Below, in pieces: positions 24,759-31,835 of a stretch of 31,835 nucleotides of DNA (positions are counted from its first letter, which is position 1; every line of letters begins with the position of its first letter). Origin of the DNA: a virus. The stretch spans positions 1 to 31,835 of IMG/VR virus record IMGVR_UViG_3300008114_000375; one strand, 5' to 3'. A program made the translations under genes and the position numbers. The notes beneath the pieces were generated by a model, which ran no database searches, was not told where the DNA came from, and was given only the letters and a program-made list of their open reading frames with translations.

Positions 24759-25157
24759 ATGAAAGATAAATTAAACCCCTGGATTTACAATGCAGAGGTC
24801 AAGAAGACAATTGATGGTGATACCTTCGATATTGTTATTGATCTTGGTTTTGATGTTTTGAAGAAAGGTAGAGTTCGCCTTTATGGAGTTAATACTCCAG
24901 AGAGTCGCACTTCCAATATTGAAGAAAAGAAAATGGGCTTAGCCGCAAAAGAATTTACTGATCAATGGTTGACAGCTGCAAATCATAAGGTTAAGATAGA
25001 AACTATCATTGACAAGAACGAAAAGTATGGAAGAGTTCTAGCAAAAGTATGGAATGAAGCCGGAGAGTGTCTCAATGATGCTATAATAGCTTCTGGTCTA
25101 GCCAGAGAATACTTTGGTGTAGGCGACAAAACATTTACTGAATTCAAAAAGGATTAA
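24759..25157 (+). CDS. Staphylococcal-nuclease-like thermonuclease
   Basis: 132 residues with a strong AAAAGGA site before ATG 24759. The SNase/TNase fold (OB-fold, calcium-dependent cutting of DNA or RNA) is marked by IDGDTFDI (first metal Asp), VRLYGVNTPESR (Arg, and the Thr-Pro-Glu with the general base) and KYGRVLAKVW (second Arg). All catalytic positions are kept. No signal peptide is present, so it acts in the cell; phage SNase homologues are thought to degrade host DNA or serve nucleotide recycling. It fits between DNA modification and DNA repair genes. Confidence 0.9.
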   Translation: MKDKLNPWIYNAEVKKTIDGDTFDIVIDLGFDVLKKGRVRLYGVNTPESRTSNIEEKKMGLAAKEFTDQWLTAANHKVKIETIIDKNEKYGRVLAKVWNEAGECLNDAIIASGLAREYFGVGDKTFTEFKKD

Positions 25158-25158
25158 A

Positions 25159-25578
25159 GTGCAAACATTCTTACCTTATGCTGATTTCCAAAAGTCAGTA
25201 GAAGTATTAGACTACCGTAGATTGGGGAAACAACGTGTTGAGACATTTCAAGTTCTTAATATTTTACTTGAGAGAACGCCTACGAAAGGTTGGCGAAATC
25301 ATCCAGTCACGTTAATGTGGACTGGCTATGAGTCTGCCTTGAAGTTGTATCAAAATATAACTATTAGAGAGTGGATTCGCAGAGGGTATAATAATAACAT
25401 GTCTTATGAAGAGATAGATCCAGGCACTGTGGTTATGCCAGTTTGGTTTGGCGATGAACAGTTCCACAGATCACACAGATCAAATCTCCTTCGAAAAGAT
25501 TTCAAATATTATTCACAATACTTTGATGAACCAAATGATCTAGAATATTACTGGCCAGGAGCAACGTATGCCGCTTAA
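25159..25578 (+). CDS. MSMEG_6728 / pyrimidine dimer DNA glycosylase-family protein
   Basis: 139 residues from GTG 25159 with AAGGA upstream. The pattern MQTFLPYADF, YRRLGKQRVE, GWRNHPVTLMWTGYESAL, EWIRRGY, then FHRSHRSNLLRKDFKYYSQYF is that of the MSMEG_6728 group, which I place in the same superfamily as T4 endonuclease V (Pyr_excise). T4 enzyme uses the N-terminal Thr2 amine; here Gln occupies position 2 and Thr position 3, so dimer-excising activity is uncertain. A UV-repair role fits a phage from sunlit habitats but is inference. It overlaps the next gene by 11 bases. Confidence 0.75.
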   Translation: MQTFLPYADFQKSVEVLDYRRLGKQRVETFQVLNILLERTPTKGWRNHPVTLMWTGYESALKLYQNITIREWIRRGYNNNMSYEEIDPGTVVMPVWFGDEQFHRSHRSNLLRKDFKYYSQYFDEPNDLEYYWPGATYAA

Positions 25579-25972
25579 AATATTTTTGTCTGGAGCCATA
25601 GAAGGCGTAGAAGAGTATGGTCGTAGTTGGAGAAAATCTGCTACTGAAAAGCTTCATCTTTTTGGCTATGATGTATTAGACCCCACTTTAATTTTTGATA
25701 AAGAATATGAAACTCCAGAAGAAATTGTTGAAAAAAATTTGTTTCTACAACGTAGAGCAGATATAATACTTGTCGAATATATGATAAAAGATCGCCCATA
25801 TATAGGAACTGATTTTGAGTTAGCTTGGGCTAAATTCAATAATCAGCCAGCAGTAGTTTTCTGCTGTGACGCAAATAAAGATAGGGTTTATTTGAAATAT
25901 ATGGCCACAAAGCTTGCACTATCAATGCAAGATGCGATAGAATATATCGCAGTCAATTATCCATCAAATTAA
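25568..25972 (+). CDS. Nucleoside 2-deoxyribosyltransferase-like protein
   Basis: 134 residues; ATG 25568 overlaps the previous gene. The opening KIFLSGAIEGVEEYGRSWRK, then FGYDVLDPTL, then an acidic helix, RADIILVEYM and GTDFELAWA, follow the nucleoside 2-deoxyribosyltransferase / DUF4406-like Rossmann fold: a glycine-rich first loop, a Tyr and an Asp/Glu near the active site, and a G-x-x-x-E helix. Real enzymes exchange bases between deoxyribosides or hydrolyse them. A salvage or modified-nucleotide role would suit the surrounding dNTP genes. Family placement is good; exact reaction is not determined. Confidence 0.75.
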   Translation: MPLKIFLSGAIEGVEEYGRSWRKSATEKLHLFGYDVLDPTLIFDKEYETPEEIVEKNLFLQRRADIILVEYMIKDRPYIGTDFELAWAKFNNQPAVVFCCDANKDRVYLKYMATKLALSMQDAIEYIAVNYPSN

Positions 25973-25986
25973 CGAAAGGTAATACA

Positions 25987-26181
25987 ATGTCAGATAATAA
26001 GTTGAAGTATTTCACAGTAACAGCAACCTCAATCGTCAAGGCTAATAATAAGACCGAGGCGGAAAAGCTTGCAATGTCGACTGGTCGTCGTCCAGTTGGA
26101 GTTGCTGGAGAGGTAATCTTCAAGGACGTTGAGATCGAGCGCATTTCGGCTGTTGAGGCCCACGATCAGCTCGTCGGCTGA
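25987..26181 (+). CDS. 64-residue GC-rich small protein, probably highly expressed
   Basis: ATG 25987 follows an excellent GAAAGGT site. The coding sequence is far richer in G and C than its neighbours, especially at third positions after 26080, and its codons (gtc, ctc, gag, cgc) look optimised. The product has a basic N-terminus (KLKYFTVTATSIVKANNKTE), the loop STGRRPVGVAG, and an acidic C-terminus; it reads as a small mixed alpha/beta fold. A strong terminator follows 27 bases later. Abundant small regulator or binding protein is possible. Recent acquisition is an alternative for the base composition. No family recognised. Confidence 0.75.
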   Translation: MSDNKLKYFTVTATSIVKANNKTEAEKLAMSTGRRPVGVAGEVIFKDVEIERISAVEAHDQLVG

Positions 26182-26207
26182 GTAGTTCAGCAAACGTATT
26201 TGTTTAT

Positions 26208-26240
26208 GCTTGAGGGGGAGAGATCCCCCTCAAGCTACTT
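26208..26240 (+). terminator. Strong hairpin terminator
   Basis: GCTTGAGGGGGA (26208-26219) pairs perfectly with TCCCCCTCAAGC (26224-26235) around GAGA, a 12-bp stem. TACTTTTAAA follows as a short U-run. It ends the nucleotide/DNA modification block right after the GC-rich small gene and 20 bases before the next start at 26259. Confidence 0.8.
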
Positions 26241-26258
26241 TTAAAGATTGGATATTTT

Positions 26259-26951
26259 ATGATAATAGCTCAAATGATAGGCAAAAATGAATCTGATAGA
26301 TTCTTAGAAAACGTTCTAGAAAGACTGTCTTCACAGGTTGATAAAATTATTTTTACTGATGACTGTTCCGATGACAACACTCCGGAAATAGCATCAAAGT
26401 ATGCCGAGGTGTTTCAGAGTCCAGAGCCCTTATTCCGAGTACATGAGGGTAAGCTCAGAGCATTTGCTTGGTCAAATTTGGAAAAGTTTGCTTCTGTTGG
26501 CGACTGGATTGTTGCTATAGATTGCGACGAAATGTTATATCACGTAAATGATTTACCTATAAGAGATGTATTGGCTCAATCGCCAAATGATATTGTCAAT
26601 GTTAGATTTTATCATATGTGGAACGAATCTCAGTATAGAGTAGACAAATTGTGGGCGCCTAATAATAGCTCAAGAATTTTTAGATTCCTTCCTAACGGCG
26701 GCTTTGCCGACAGACAGCTTGCTTGCGGATCGGAACCAACGTATGTCGTTGACTGGGTTCGACAAAGAAACTGGTGGCTAAACTCAGGTTTAGTTATGCA
26801 GCACTTGGGATACATAAAGGATTCAGACAAGAAAGATAAGTATTCAAGATATTCAGAAATAGATGGTGGCAAATATCATAACGGAGATCACATCAACTCA
26901 ATATTGGACGAAAGCCCAGTCTTAATTGACTGGGGTACGTTTGGAATTTAA
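26259..26951 (+). CDS. Family 2 glycosyltransferase, second copy type
   Basis: 230 residues, GT-A fold, not closely similar to the enzyme at 23065. Motifs: AQMIGKNESDRFLE at the N-terminus, IIFTDDCSDDNTPEI (30-44), then VAIDCDEMLY with the metal-binding Asp88-x-Asp90, which is a full DxD. The region with FRFLPNGGF and the Trp-rich RQRNWWL lines the acceptor side in this family, and the His-rich MQHLGY resembles the general-base area. Start ATG 26259 has only weak GGAT upstream, directly after the terminator, so a promoter may lie in or just after that hairpin. Acceptor unknown: virion protein, host surface or modified DNA. Confidence 0.88.
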   Translation: MIIAQMIGKNESDRFLENVLERLSSQVDKIIFTDDCSDDNTPEIASKYAEVFQSPEPLFRVHEGKLRAFAWSNLEKFASVGDWIVAIDCDEMLYHVNDLPIRDVLAQSPNDIVNVRFYHMWNESQYRVDKLWAPNNSSRIFRFLPNGGFADRQLACGSEPTYVVDWVRQRNWWLNSGLVMQHLGYIKDSDKKDKYSRYSEIDGGKYHNGDHINSILDESPVLIDWGTFGI

Positions 26952-26963
26952 TTAGGAGAAAAA

Positions 26964-27605
26964 ATGACTTGTCTAAATCCAGCTGAATCAATAACTAATC
27001 TAACTTTAGCGTTAGAAAAACACAAAAAGTTTTCTTATATTAATGTAACTAAGTCTGCAATTATTGCACTTAGTAAGAATTCTGATAACTCTTTTCCATC
27101 TCATTTTGCAAAAAGCGTCATAGCTTCATTGAAGAACAACGATCCGATGATGATGAAGGCTATATCTCACTCGTTAGTTTCTGATATAGAAGATGGAAAG
27201 CATTATAAGATAGGCCTACATAAGAATGGTACATATTACTATTCAAATATTTTTGAATATTATTATATGAACAATAAAGATGTTTATAATTCAACCGTGA
27301 ATTATTACATAAAAAACTCACCAAGTGTTGTAATCACTTTCCATGATAAAAAGCTAATACAAAAACATTTTGGCAATAGTGCCCACATAATCAACGTTGC
27401 ATATACAAACTATTACGAAAAGCTAGATAACATATATGCCCAGTTGACAGAGTTTGAAGGCGGAGTAGATTACTGCATCATGGATTGCGGAGTGCTTGGT
27501 TTGGCGCTTGCTTCCAAAATTTGGGATAATCTAAATATGTCAATATTAGATTTTGGCAAAACATTAAGTTTGAGCAAGACTCCTCAAACAGTAAGTGTGG
27601 CATGA
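26964..27605 (+). CDS. Unrecognised protein, possible GT-D-type glycosyltransferase relative
   Basis: 213 residues from ATG 26964 with a GGAGAA site. The C-terminal half resembles the GT-D (DUF1792) end: SPSVVITFHDKKLIQKHFG, then YTNYYEKLDNIY, then DYCIMDCGVLGLALASKIWDN and ILDFGKTLSL. That family normally has a GDGE-type motif near the N-terminus, which I cannot find here, so the link is weak. Neighbouring a GT2 gene, it could be a second enzyme of a sugar-transfer pathway. No membrane segment. It overlaps the next gene by 4 bases (ATGA). Confidence 0.55.
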   Translation: MTCLNPAESITNLTLALEKHKKFSYINVTKSAIIALSKNSDNSFPSHFAKSVIASLKNNDPMMMKAISHSLVSDIEDGKHYKIGLHKNGTYYYSNIFEYYYMNNKDVYNSTVNYYIKNSPSVVITFHDKKLIQKHFGNSAHIINVAYTNYYEKLDNIYAQLTEFEGGVDYCIMDCGVLGLALASKIWDNLNMSILDFGKTLSLSKTPQTVSVA

Positions 27606-28258
27606 AAAAAGAATACAAAAAGCTAGAAGAAGATGATATAGAATTCCTTACTGATCTTCTTTTTGATACGTCTTTATCTGTTAGCGAAATCGCAAAGCAA
27701 TTAAATGTCTCTATAGCTGAAGTTAATAAAAAAATCAATTCTCTTGGTTTATCTTGGTTAAAAAACTCTAGAAAAAAAATGTCTATAGGCCAAACAGCTC
27801 TGACTTTAATTATGAAAAAGCTCCTTCCTGGAGAAGAAATTATTAACGAATATCATATTGGTGACAAGTTAAAGTTTGATGTATTTTGTGCTAAGTATAA
27901 AATAGCGGCAGAGTATCATGGCAGACAGCACTTTTACTACACTAGTAGATTTTTTGAGTCAAAGTATGATTTTGAACAAGCTAAAAAAAGAGATGAAAAA
28001 AAAGTCCAGTATTGCCTAGATAATGGAATAGCTCTAATAGTTTTTAGGTACAATGATCTGCTAACTGAGCAGGCTGTATATGATAGAATGTTAACAGCAA
28101 TAAGAGAAACTGATCATGTTTCAAAGCCAGTTCACAAGACTTCCATAAAGTCTAATCCAGCTTATCAAGAAGCAAAAAAGAAAAATTCTGAGTACAAGAA
28201 AAAACTATACAGAAAAATAAAAGGTTCAAAAATTGATGATCGCAGAAGAAGTACCTGA
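27602..28258 (+). CDS. HTH plus PD-(D/E)XK/Vsr-like nuclease
   Basis: 218 residues. Residues about 22-50 (DTSLSVSEIAKQLNVSIAEV) are a helix-turn-helix. Then comes a nuclease core: a helix, KFDVFCAKYKIAAEYHGRQHF with Asp93 and Glu104, and IALIVFRYND as a later strand. The D-x9-11-E-Y-H/D-G-x-Q-H pattern is typical of the Vsr / very-short-patch and EDxHD-type endonuclease superfamily used by phages and as homing endonucleases. The C-terminus is a Lys-rich tail. It overlaps the genes on both sides, which argues for an integrated gene rather than a recent free-standing insertion. Target and role are unknown. Confidence 0.75.
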   Translation: MKKEYKKLEEDDIEFLTDLLFDTSLSVSEIAKQLNVSIAEVNKKINSLGLSWLKNSRKKMSIGQTALTLIMKKLLPGEEIINEYHIGDKLKFDVFCAKYKIAAEYHGRQHFYYTSRFFESKYDFEQAKKRDEKKVQYCLDNGIALIVFRYNDLLTEQAVYDRMLTAIRETDHVSKPVHKTSIKSNPAYQEAKKKNSEYKKKLYRKIKGSKIDDRRRST

Positions 28259-29519
28259 TCTAGAAAAGTCACCGATAGAGTATCATGCGTTCTCATTATG
28301 CCTTAAGCAGCCTGGGGCTGTACAATTCTTTAATGACAATCTTCCTAGTGACATAGTAGGAATTATTCATGGAGAAAAAGGCGTACATGAGTTTTATGAA
28401 GCGTTGCTGGGATTCTATCGTGCCACGGCATTAGATGTAGTAGATCCTGTAGCATTTAAAGTTTGGCTTCAGTCAGAAACAGATATTTATAATGCTCTTG
28501 GTGGCGACACCGGACTATCAATCATGCTTGACTTTGTTCTTGGTATTGATGTTGGAAGTAAGGAGTCTGTTTTAGAGCTAATTAAGCACAAAGCAAATAA
28601 GCGAAAACAGATAAATTATCTACAAGAACTACAGATACTAATAAACAAAAAGGGCCTTAAGTCTGAAGAAGATACCTCAAGAATATCAGAGTTAACTTCA
28701 AAGATTAAAGACTTGGAAAACTCTATAAAGTACAATCCATTTGATAAGCTAACCACTGCTTCAGATATTATGTCTAGGGCGGATGATCTGCTCGATATAC
28801 CAAGCTTTATGCCAACGCAATTTAAGGCTCTAAATAAAGCAATGGGTTATACTGAAGATGGTGGATTTTTTAAGGGAGCTGTTCATGCAATCATTGCTCC
28901 ATCAGGAAAAGGCAAAAGTACATTTGCAAAGTGTTTGGCCAATCATTGGTTAGACACTGGTCATAGAGTTCTGTATGTAAATTTCGAAGAAGCTGTTGGC
29001 CACTGGGAAAGAATATTGATGACCCAGATTATAGGTAAGAATGTATATTCTGAAGCGGAAAAGTGGTCAGAAAAAGAAAAGCTAGATTACATATCTATTT
29101 TTAAGTCTAGATTAGAAAAATGGGGTGATCGCCTTATGGTTAGGCATGACCCTGATACCCCATATTTTGAGGATCTGGAATTTTGGCTTAGAGATTTAAT
29201 AGGCCATGCAGACAAGGTTCCTGATGTTTTGATCATCGACACAATACAGTCGATGTTTACCAGAGGCAATGGAAAAGGCAAGCCACGATGGGGCGAATTT
29301 GAAGAGATGATGGTTAAGCTGGAAAAGCTAGCTAGAGATATGAATTGCGCTCTAATAATAACTGCGCAAGAAAATGCCAATCGAATGAAAGAAAGAAGAG
29401 AGGTTGTCCAGCAGTCTGACACTGGTGGCTCTCTTGCCATTCAGCAAAAACTGAAAGTACAGATTTGCAAGATCTGCTTAATGGAGAAGGATTTGATTGA
29501 TGTTAGATTTAACTACTGA
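28236..29519 (+). CDS. DnaB-like replicative helicase
   Basis: 427 residues from ATG 28236 with AAAGG at 28220; TTG 28233 would add one residue. The N-terminal ~110 residues (a YHAFSLCLKQPGAVQFF helix) look like the DnaB N-terminal helical domain, then a linker with a coiled coil (about 130-165), then a RecA-type ATPase: IIAPSGKGKST (Walker A, numbering 221-230), VLYVNFEEA, DVLIIDTIQS (Walker B, Asp336), and the TAQEN and GGSLAIQQKLKVQ region corresponding to motifs H3/H4. DnaB helicases unwind DNA at the replication fork. Its C-terminus is short. The primase at 31135 is its natural partner. It overlaps the next gene. Confidence 0.88.
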   Translation: MIAEEVPDLEKSPIEYHAFSLCLKQPGAVQFFNDNLPSDIVGIIHGEKGVHEFYEALLGFYRATALDVVDPVAFKVWLQSETDIYNALGGDTGLSIMLDFVLGIDVGSKESVLELIKHKANKRKQINYLQELQILINKKGLKSEEDTSRISELTSKIKDLENSIKYNPFDKLTTASDIMSRADDLLDIPSFMPTQFKALNKAMGYTEDGGFFKGAVHAIIAPSGKGKSTFAKCLANHWLDTGHRVLYVNFEEAVGHWERILMTQIIGKNVYSEAEKWSEKEKLDYISIFKSRLEKWGDRLMVRHDPDTPYFEDLEFWLRDLIGHADKVPDVLIIDTIQSMFTRGNGKGKPRWGEFEEMMVKLEKLARDMNCALIITAQENANRMKERREVVQQSDTGGSLAIQQKLKVQICKICLMEKDLIDVRFNY

Positions 29520-30285
29520 TTCAATAAAAGACTTTCAAACTTGTGAAAGATTATATGATTATAGGTATCAGGAAAAACTTCCAGAGACAATTTACTCTAG
29601 AGATCTTTATACATTGAAGTTTGAAAATAGTTTAAAGAGTATAATAAATTTTTTTTGGTTCAAAAAACAAGCGGGGATTACACCTTCTTATTCTTCTCTT
29701 CTAAATAGATGGGAAAAAATCTGGTTTCCAAAAGATACAACCCATTATGATCTAATGACAGAGCAGCATGAAAGTGCATACGGCAATATGTCGAGCTTAA
29801 CTACACAGGCAGCAAATACTCTTCTTAATTTTCACGACACATATAGTCAACTAGACGCAATTCCAATTTCTATTGGGGATGAATACGTTGTGACTGTAGA
29901 TAAAACGGTGAGAATACATGATAAATTTGATTTAATATACAGACATGCTGGACAAAATTATGTTGTTAAATTCATTTTTAATTACAAAAACAGTTATAGG
30001 CAGATCTATCAAGTTGATTTTTCTTCAATGTATTTAGCTTTTAAAAATCTTCATTCTGAAAAGCTGTCATCAACAAAGTTTGGTTATGTAGATTTAATGT
30101 CTACTAATTTAAAATTTAATGAATACGAAATAACTGAACAGGATATTGAGTCAATTAATTATTGGTGCGCTACAATAGAAGACAAAGATATTTTTGCACC
30201 TAGAAGAGGTTTAACGTATTATTGCAAAAAGTGCCCATTTGATACACCTTGTTCAAAATGGTCTTTCCCAAGTCAAGTAAAGTAA
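29500..30285 (+). CDS. Cas4/RecB-like PD-(D/E)XK Fe-S protein
   Basis: 261 residues; ATG 29500 with GGAGAAGGA at 29483, inside the helicase end. Four Cys, Cys15 and Cys242-x2-Cys245-x5-Cys251, give exactly the spacing of the [4Fe-4S] cluster in AddB/Cas4 nucleases. The opening TTDSIKDFQTCERLYDYRY is also typical (the S-x-x-x-F-x-x-C-P/E-x-x-Y signature). The nuclease core has Asp144 (DKFDLIY) and Lys163, but the usual acidic residue two before the Lys is Asn161 (NYK instead of DYK), so catalysis may be reduced or lost. Phage homologues act in recombination or DNA end processing. Not part of a CRISPR system here: no repeats are present. Confidence 0.82.
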   Translation: MLDLTTDSIKDFQTCERLYDYRYQEKLPETIYSRDLYTLKFENSLKSIINFFWFKKQAGITPSYSSLLNRWEKIWFPKDTTHYDLMTEQHESAYGNMSSLTTQAANTLLNFHDTYSQLDAIPISIGDEYVVTVDKTVRIHDKFDLIYRHAGQNYVVKFIFNYKNSYRQIYQVDFSSMYLAFKNLHSEKLSSTKFGYVDLMSTNLKFNEYEITEQDIESINYWCATIEDKDIFAPRRGLTYYCKKCPFDTPCSKWSFPSQVK

Positions 30286-30306
30286 AGGTAAAGTGAGTAT
30301 TGTATT

Positions 30307-30984
30307 ATGGCTAAAAATTTCTTAGATGAAATTCTAAAAGAAGATAAAAAAAGTGTTTTTGAAACAGAAAACGACGTATTGAATCAACTGATAGATGAGA
30401 TAAATCTAATTACTGATGACGCAATAGTTTCTTTTGTTAGGTCTGTTTTATTGAAAGCAGAAATTTTTTGGGACATTCCTTCTAGTTTTTCTGGAAAGTA
30501 TCATCCAGCAGATGAGCATGGTCATGGTGGCAATGTCCTGCACACAAAAAGAGTAGTCAGAGTTGCTTGCATTTTAGCTGATTCTTATTCTTTATCAGAT
30601 GATGAAAGAAATATAATCATAGCTGCATGCTTGCTTCATGATGTAACTAAGGGTATTCCGGATTTTAATGATCCATCTTCTTTTCACTATGACCCAATGC
30701 ACCCTTATACGGTGGCTAAATTTGTGCAGAACTGCCAGATGTATGATAAAGAATATGGAAATGATTCCCAGTCAACAAGTCTGTTTATAGCAGAAGAGTC
30801 TATACAGGCGATACTAAGACTAGTTAGGTGCCACCTAGGGCCATGGTCTCCGGTTCCAGAAACATATCCAATTACGTACCTAGATTATATTGTGCACATT
30901 GCTGATAATATAGCAAGTAAGATCCATACAGTTATAGAAGATAGTGAGCTTATAAATGAAAAATGGAGAAAGCAAGCTGACTAA
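30307..30984 (+). CDS. HD-domain phosphohydrolase
   Basis: 225 residues from ATG 30307. The HD metal-binding set is clear: His79 (NVLHTKRVVRV), His111-Asp112 (CLLHDVTKG), His132 (MHPYTVAKF), His176 (VRCHLGPWS) and Asp200 (DYIVHIADNIAS). The extra His residues resemble HD enzymes with two or more metals. Substrates in the superfamily range from nucleotides to cyclic nucleotides, so dNTP hydrolysis, nucleotide recycling or removal of a host signal molecule are all possible. The GHGGNVLH opening is like the YedJ/uracil-DNA-free small HD group. No membrane segment. Replication context favours nucleotide control. Confidence 0.85.
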   Translation: MAKNFLDEILKEDKKSVFETENDVLNQLIDEINLITDDAIVSFVRSVLLKAEIFWDIPSSFSGKYHPADEHGHGGNVLHTKRVVRVACILADSYSLSDDERNIIIAACLLHDVTKGIPDFNDPSSFHYDPMHPYTVAKFVQNCQMYDKEYGNDSQSTSLFIAEESIQAILRLVRCHLGPWSPVPETYPITYLDYIVHIADNIASKIHTVIEDSELINEKWRKQAD

Positions 30985-31138
30985 AGATCAGCGTATTGTA
31001 AATAGAACGTTTATTTTAAATCATTTAGATGATATAATCAAAGAGTCAGTATATTACAGAACGAATGCAGACAACATCTCGGAAGAGGTTGTTGCAAAAA
31101 TTAATATTTATAGCGATACCAAGGTGAAGATACTGTGA
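30956..31138 (+). CDS. 60-residue hypothetical protein
   Basis: ATG 30956 lies inside the HD gene, with AGTGAG at 30943 as a plausible site. The product is helical and basic-acidic mixed (KDQRIVNRTFILNHLDDI, then an acidic strand), with no Cys or membrane segment. The stop overlaps the next gene's GTG by four bases, supporting its being translated as a link between the HD and primase genes. Function unknown. Confidence 0.6.
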   Translation: MKNGESKLTKDQRIVNRTFILNHLDDIIKESVYYRTNADNISEEVVAKINIYSDTKVKIL

Positions 31139-31835
31139 AGATGCCAGATGACCAGTCTAAATATATTTCTAACTGGAAATACTTTGAAATAGCAAAGTAT
31201 GTTAAGAATTTAGATAGAGTTATTAGAATTAAGAATAACGATCTCCCAGTTCTAATAACTGATGTGGAGTTAGACAATTTTGTAAAACAAAACGATAACA
31301 CAGGGTTATACACTTCAATATGGAGATATAACGACAAGAGCCTGGATTCTGCTACTAGATTAGCTTCTCTTTACTTTGATATTGATAATAAAGATCAACA
31401 AAAGTCTTTAAATGACTGCATAAAGCTTTATGAATATTTGTCTAATTTTATACCCAAACATTCTATCGTTGTTTACTTTACAGGGAAAAAGGGTTTCCAC
31501 ATTGAATGTGAAGCAATAGCCCTTGGTATAAACCCATCAAACAACTTACCAAATATATTTAGATTCATAGCAGAAAATATTAAATCTAAATTAGGCATTG
31601 AATCTTTAGATTTTAGCGTATATGACGCAAGAAGAATGTGGAGATTAGCTGGCAGTATACACCAGGAGACTGGTTTATATAAAAATATAATTTCTGAAGA
31701 AAGATTAAAATCCGGCCTGGAAGCAATTATAGATTATTGCAAGAGCCCCTCTGAAAACATAGTGCCAGAGCAGCAGTTCAGCGCCAAAGCCAATGAGTGG
31801 TTTAGGGGTTTTACGTACGAGTTAGAAGTGCACAA
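31135..31835 (+). CDS. Archaeo-eukaryotic-type primase (AEP), 3' end cut by window
   Basis: At least 233 residues from GTG 31135, with AAGGTG eight bases upstream and a 4-base overlap with the previous gene; ATG 31141 is an alternative. The frame stays open to the right edge. AEP landmarks are seen: motif I, SLYFDIDN with Asp82 and Asp84 (catalytic metal pair); motif II, VYFTGKKGFHIE (sxGxGxH type, His122); motif III, FSVYDARRMWRLAGS with the acidic Asp164 region, then IHQETG. This is the PriS/DnaG-independent primase fold of phages and small plasmid replicons, making RNA or DNA primers. Together with the DnaB-like helicase it forms the replication core; a C-terminal helicase domain could lie past the edge. 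Confidence 0.88.
   Translation, partial: MKMPDDQSKYISNWKYFEIAKYVKNLDRVIRIKNNDLPVLITDVELDNFVKQNDNTGLYTSIWRYNDKSLDSATRLASLYFDIDNKDQQKSLNDCIKLYEYLSNFIPKHSIVVYFTGKKGFHIECEAIALGINPSNNLPNIFRFIAENIKSKLGIESLDFSVYDARRMWRLAGSIHQETGLYKNIISEERLKSGLEAIIDYCKSPSENIVPEQQFSAKANEWFRGFTYELEVH

Noticed and set aside
1-31835. CRISPR array or defence cassette
   Set aside because: No regularly spaced direct repeats were seen, and the Cas4-like protein sits in a replication operon without Cas1/Cas2.

Overview
This window looks like part of a tailed-phage genome (Caudoviricetes), probably a fairly large one. It is AT-rich and tightly packed, and every gene I accept lies on the + strand. Many neighbouring genes overlap by 4 to 30 bases. 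The host cannot be fixed from the sequence. Three features fit an actinobacterial host better than most alternatives: a pair of small membrane proteins resembling actinophage lysis-region genes, a MSMEG_6728-type glycosylase-family protein, and B12-dependent ribonucleotide reductase paired with ThyX. The low GC would fit aquatic actinobacteria. This is inference only.

Region 1 (1-17418) is a virion module of nine genes. The first is cut by the left edge. Most are very large, beta-rich, Asn/Ser/Tyr-rich proteins of the tail tip, baseplate or fibre kind. One has an N-terminal peptidoglycan-binding domain and one has an embedded Rossmann/amidotransferase-like segment. Three consecutive genes (8284-15087) share a layout of helical or coiled-coil N-terminus followed by discoidin-like beta domains. 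The module ends with a 210-residue protein made of about six degenerate 25-35 residue repeats behind a very strong ribosome binding site.

Region 2 (17390-17974) is a small lysis-like cassette: a membrane protein, then a holin-like frame with no normal start codon. A strong hairpin terminator and an extended -10 promoter follow, marking the boundary to the next module.

Region 3 (17975-26258) is nucleotide and DNA metabolism: adenosylcobalamin-dependent ribonucleoside-triphosphate reductase, ThyX, dCMP deaminase, several small proteins, a family 2 glycosyltransferase, a C5-cytosine methyltransferase, a staphylococcal-type nuclease, a pyrimidine-dimer-glycosylase-family protein and a nucleoside deoxyribosyltransferase-like protein. 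The reductase, deaminase and ThyX form a coherent route from NTPs to dTMP. The block ends with a small GC-rich gene and a 12-bp terminator hairpin.

Region 4 (26259-31835) holds a second GT2 glycosyltransferase, a possible GT-D-like protein, an HTH plus nuclease protein, a DnaB-like helicase, a Cas4/RecB-like Fe-S protein, an HD hydrolase and an archaeo-eukaryotic-type primase running off the right edge. This is a replication module.

The oddest signals are the 14 [A/S/T]-Thr-Pro tripeptides scattered through the first structural protein with varied synonymous codons, the start-less holin frame after an A6 run, the six-fold repeat protein, the altered signature motifs in ThyX and the Cas4-like protein, and the glycosyltransferase-methyltransferase pair.
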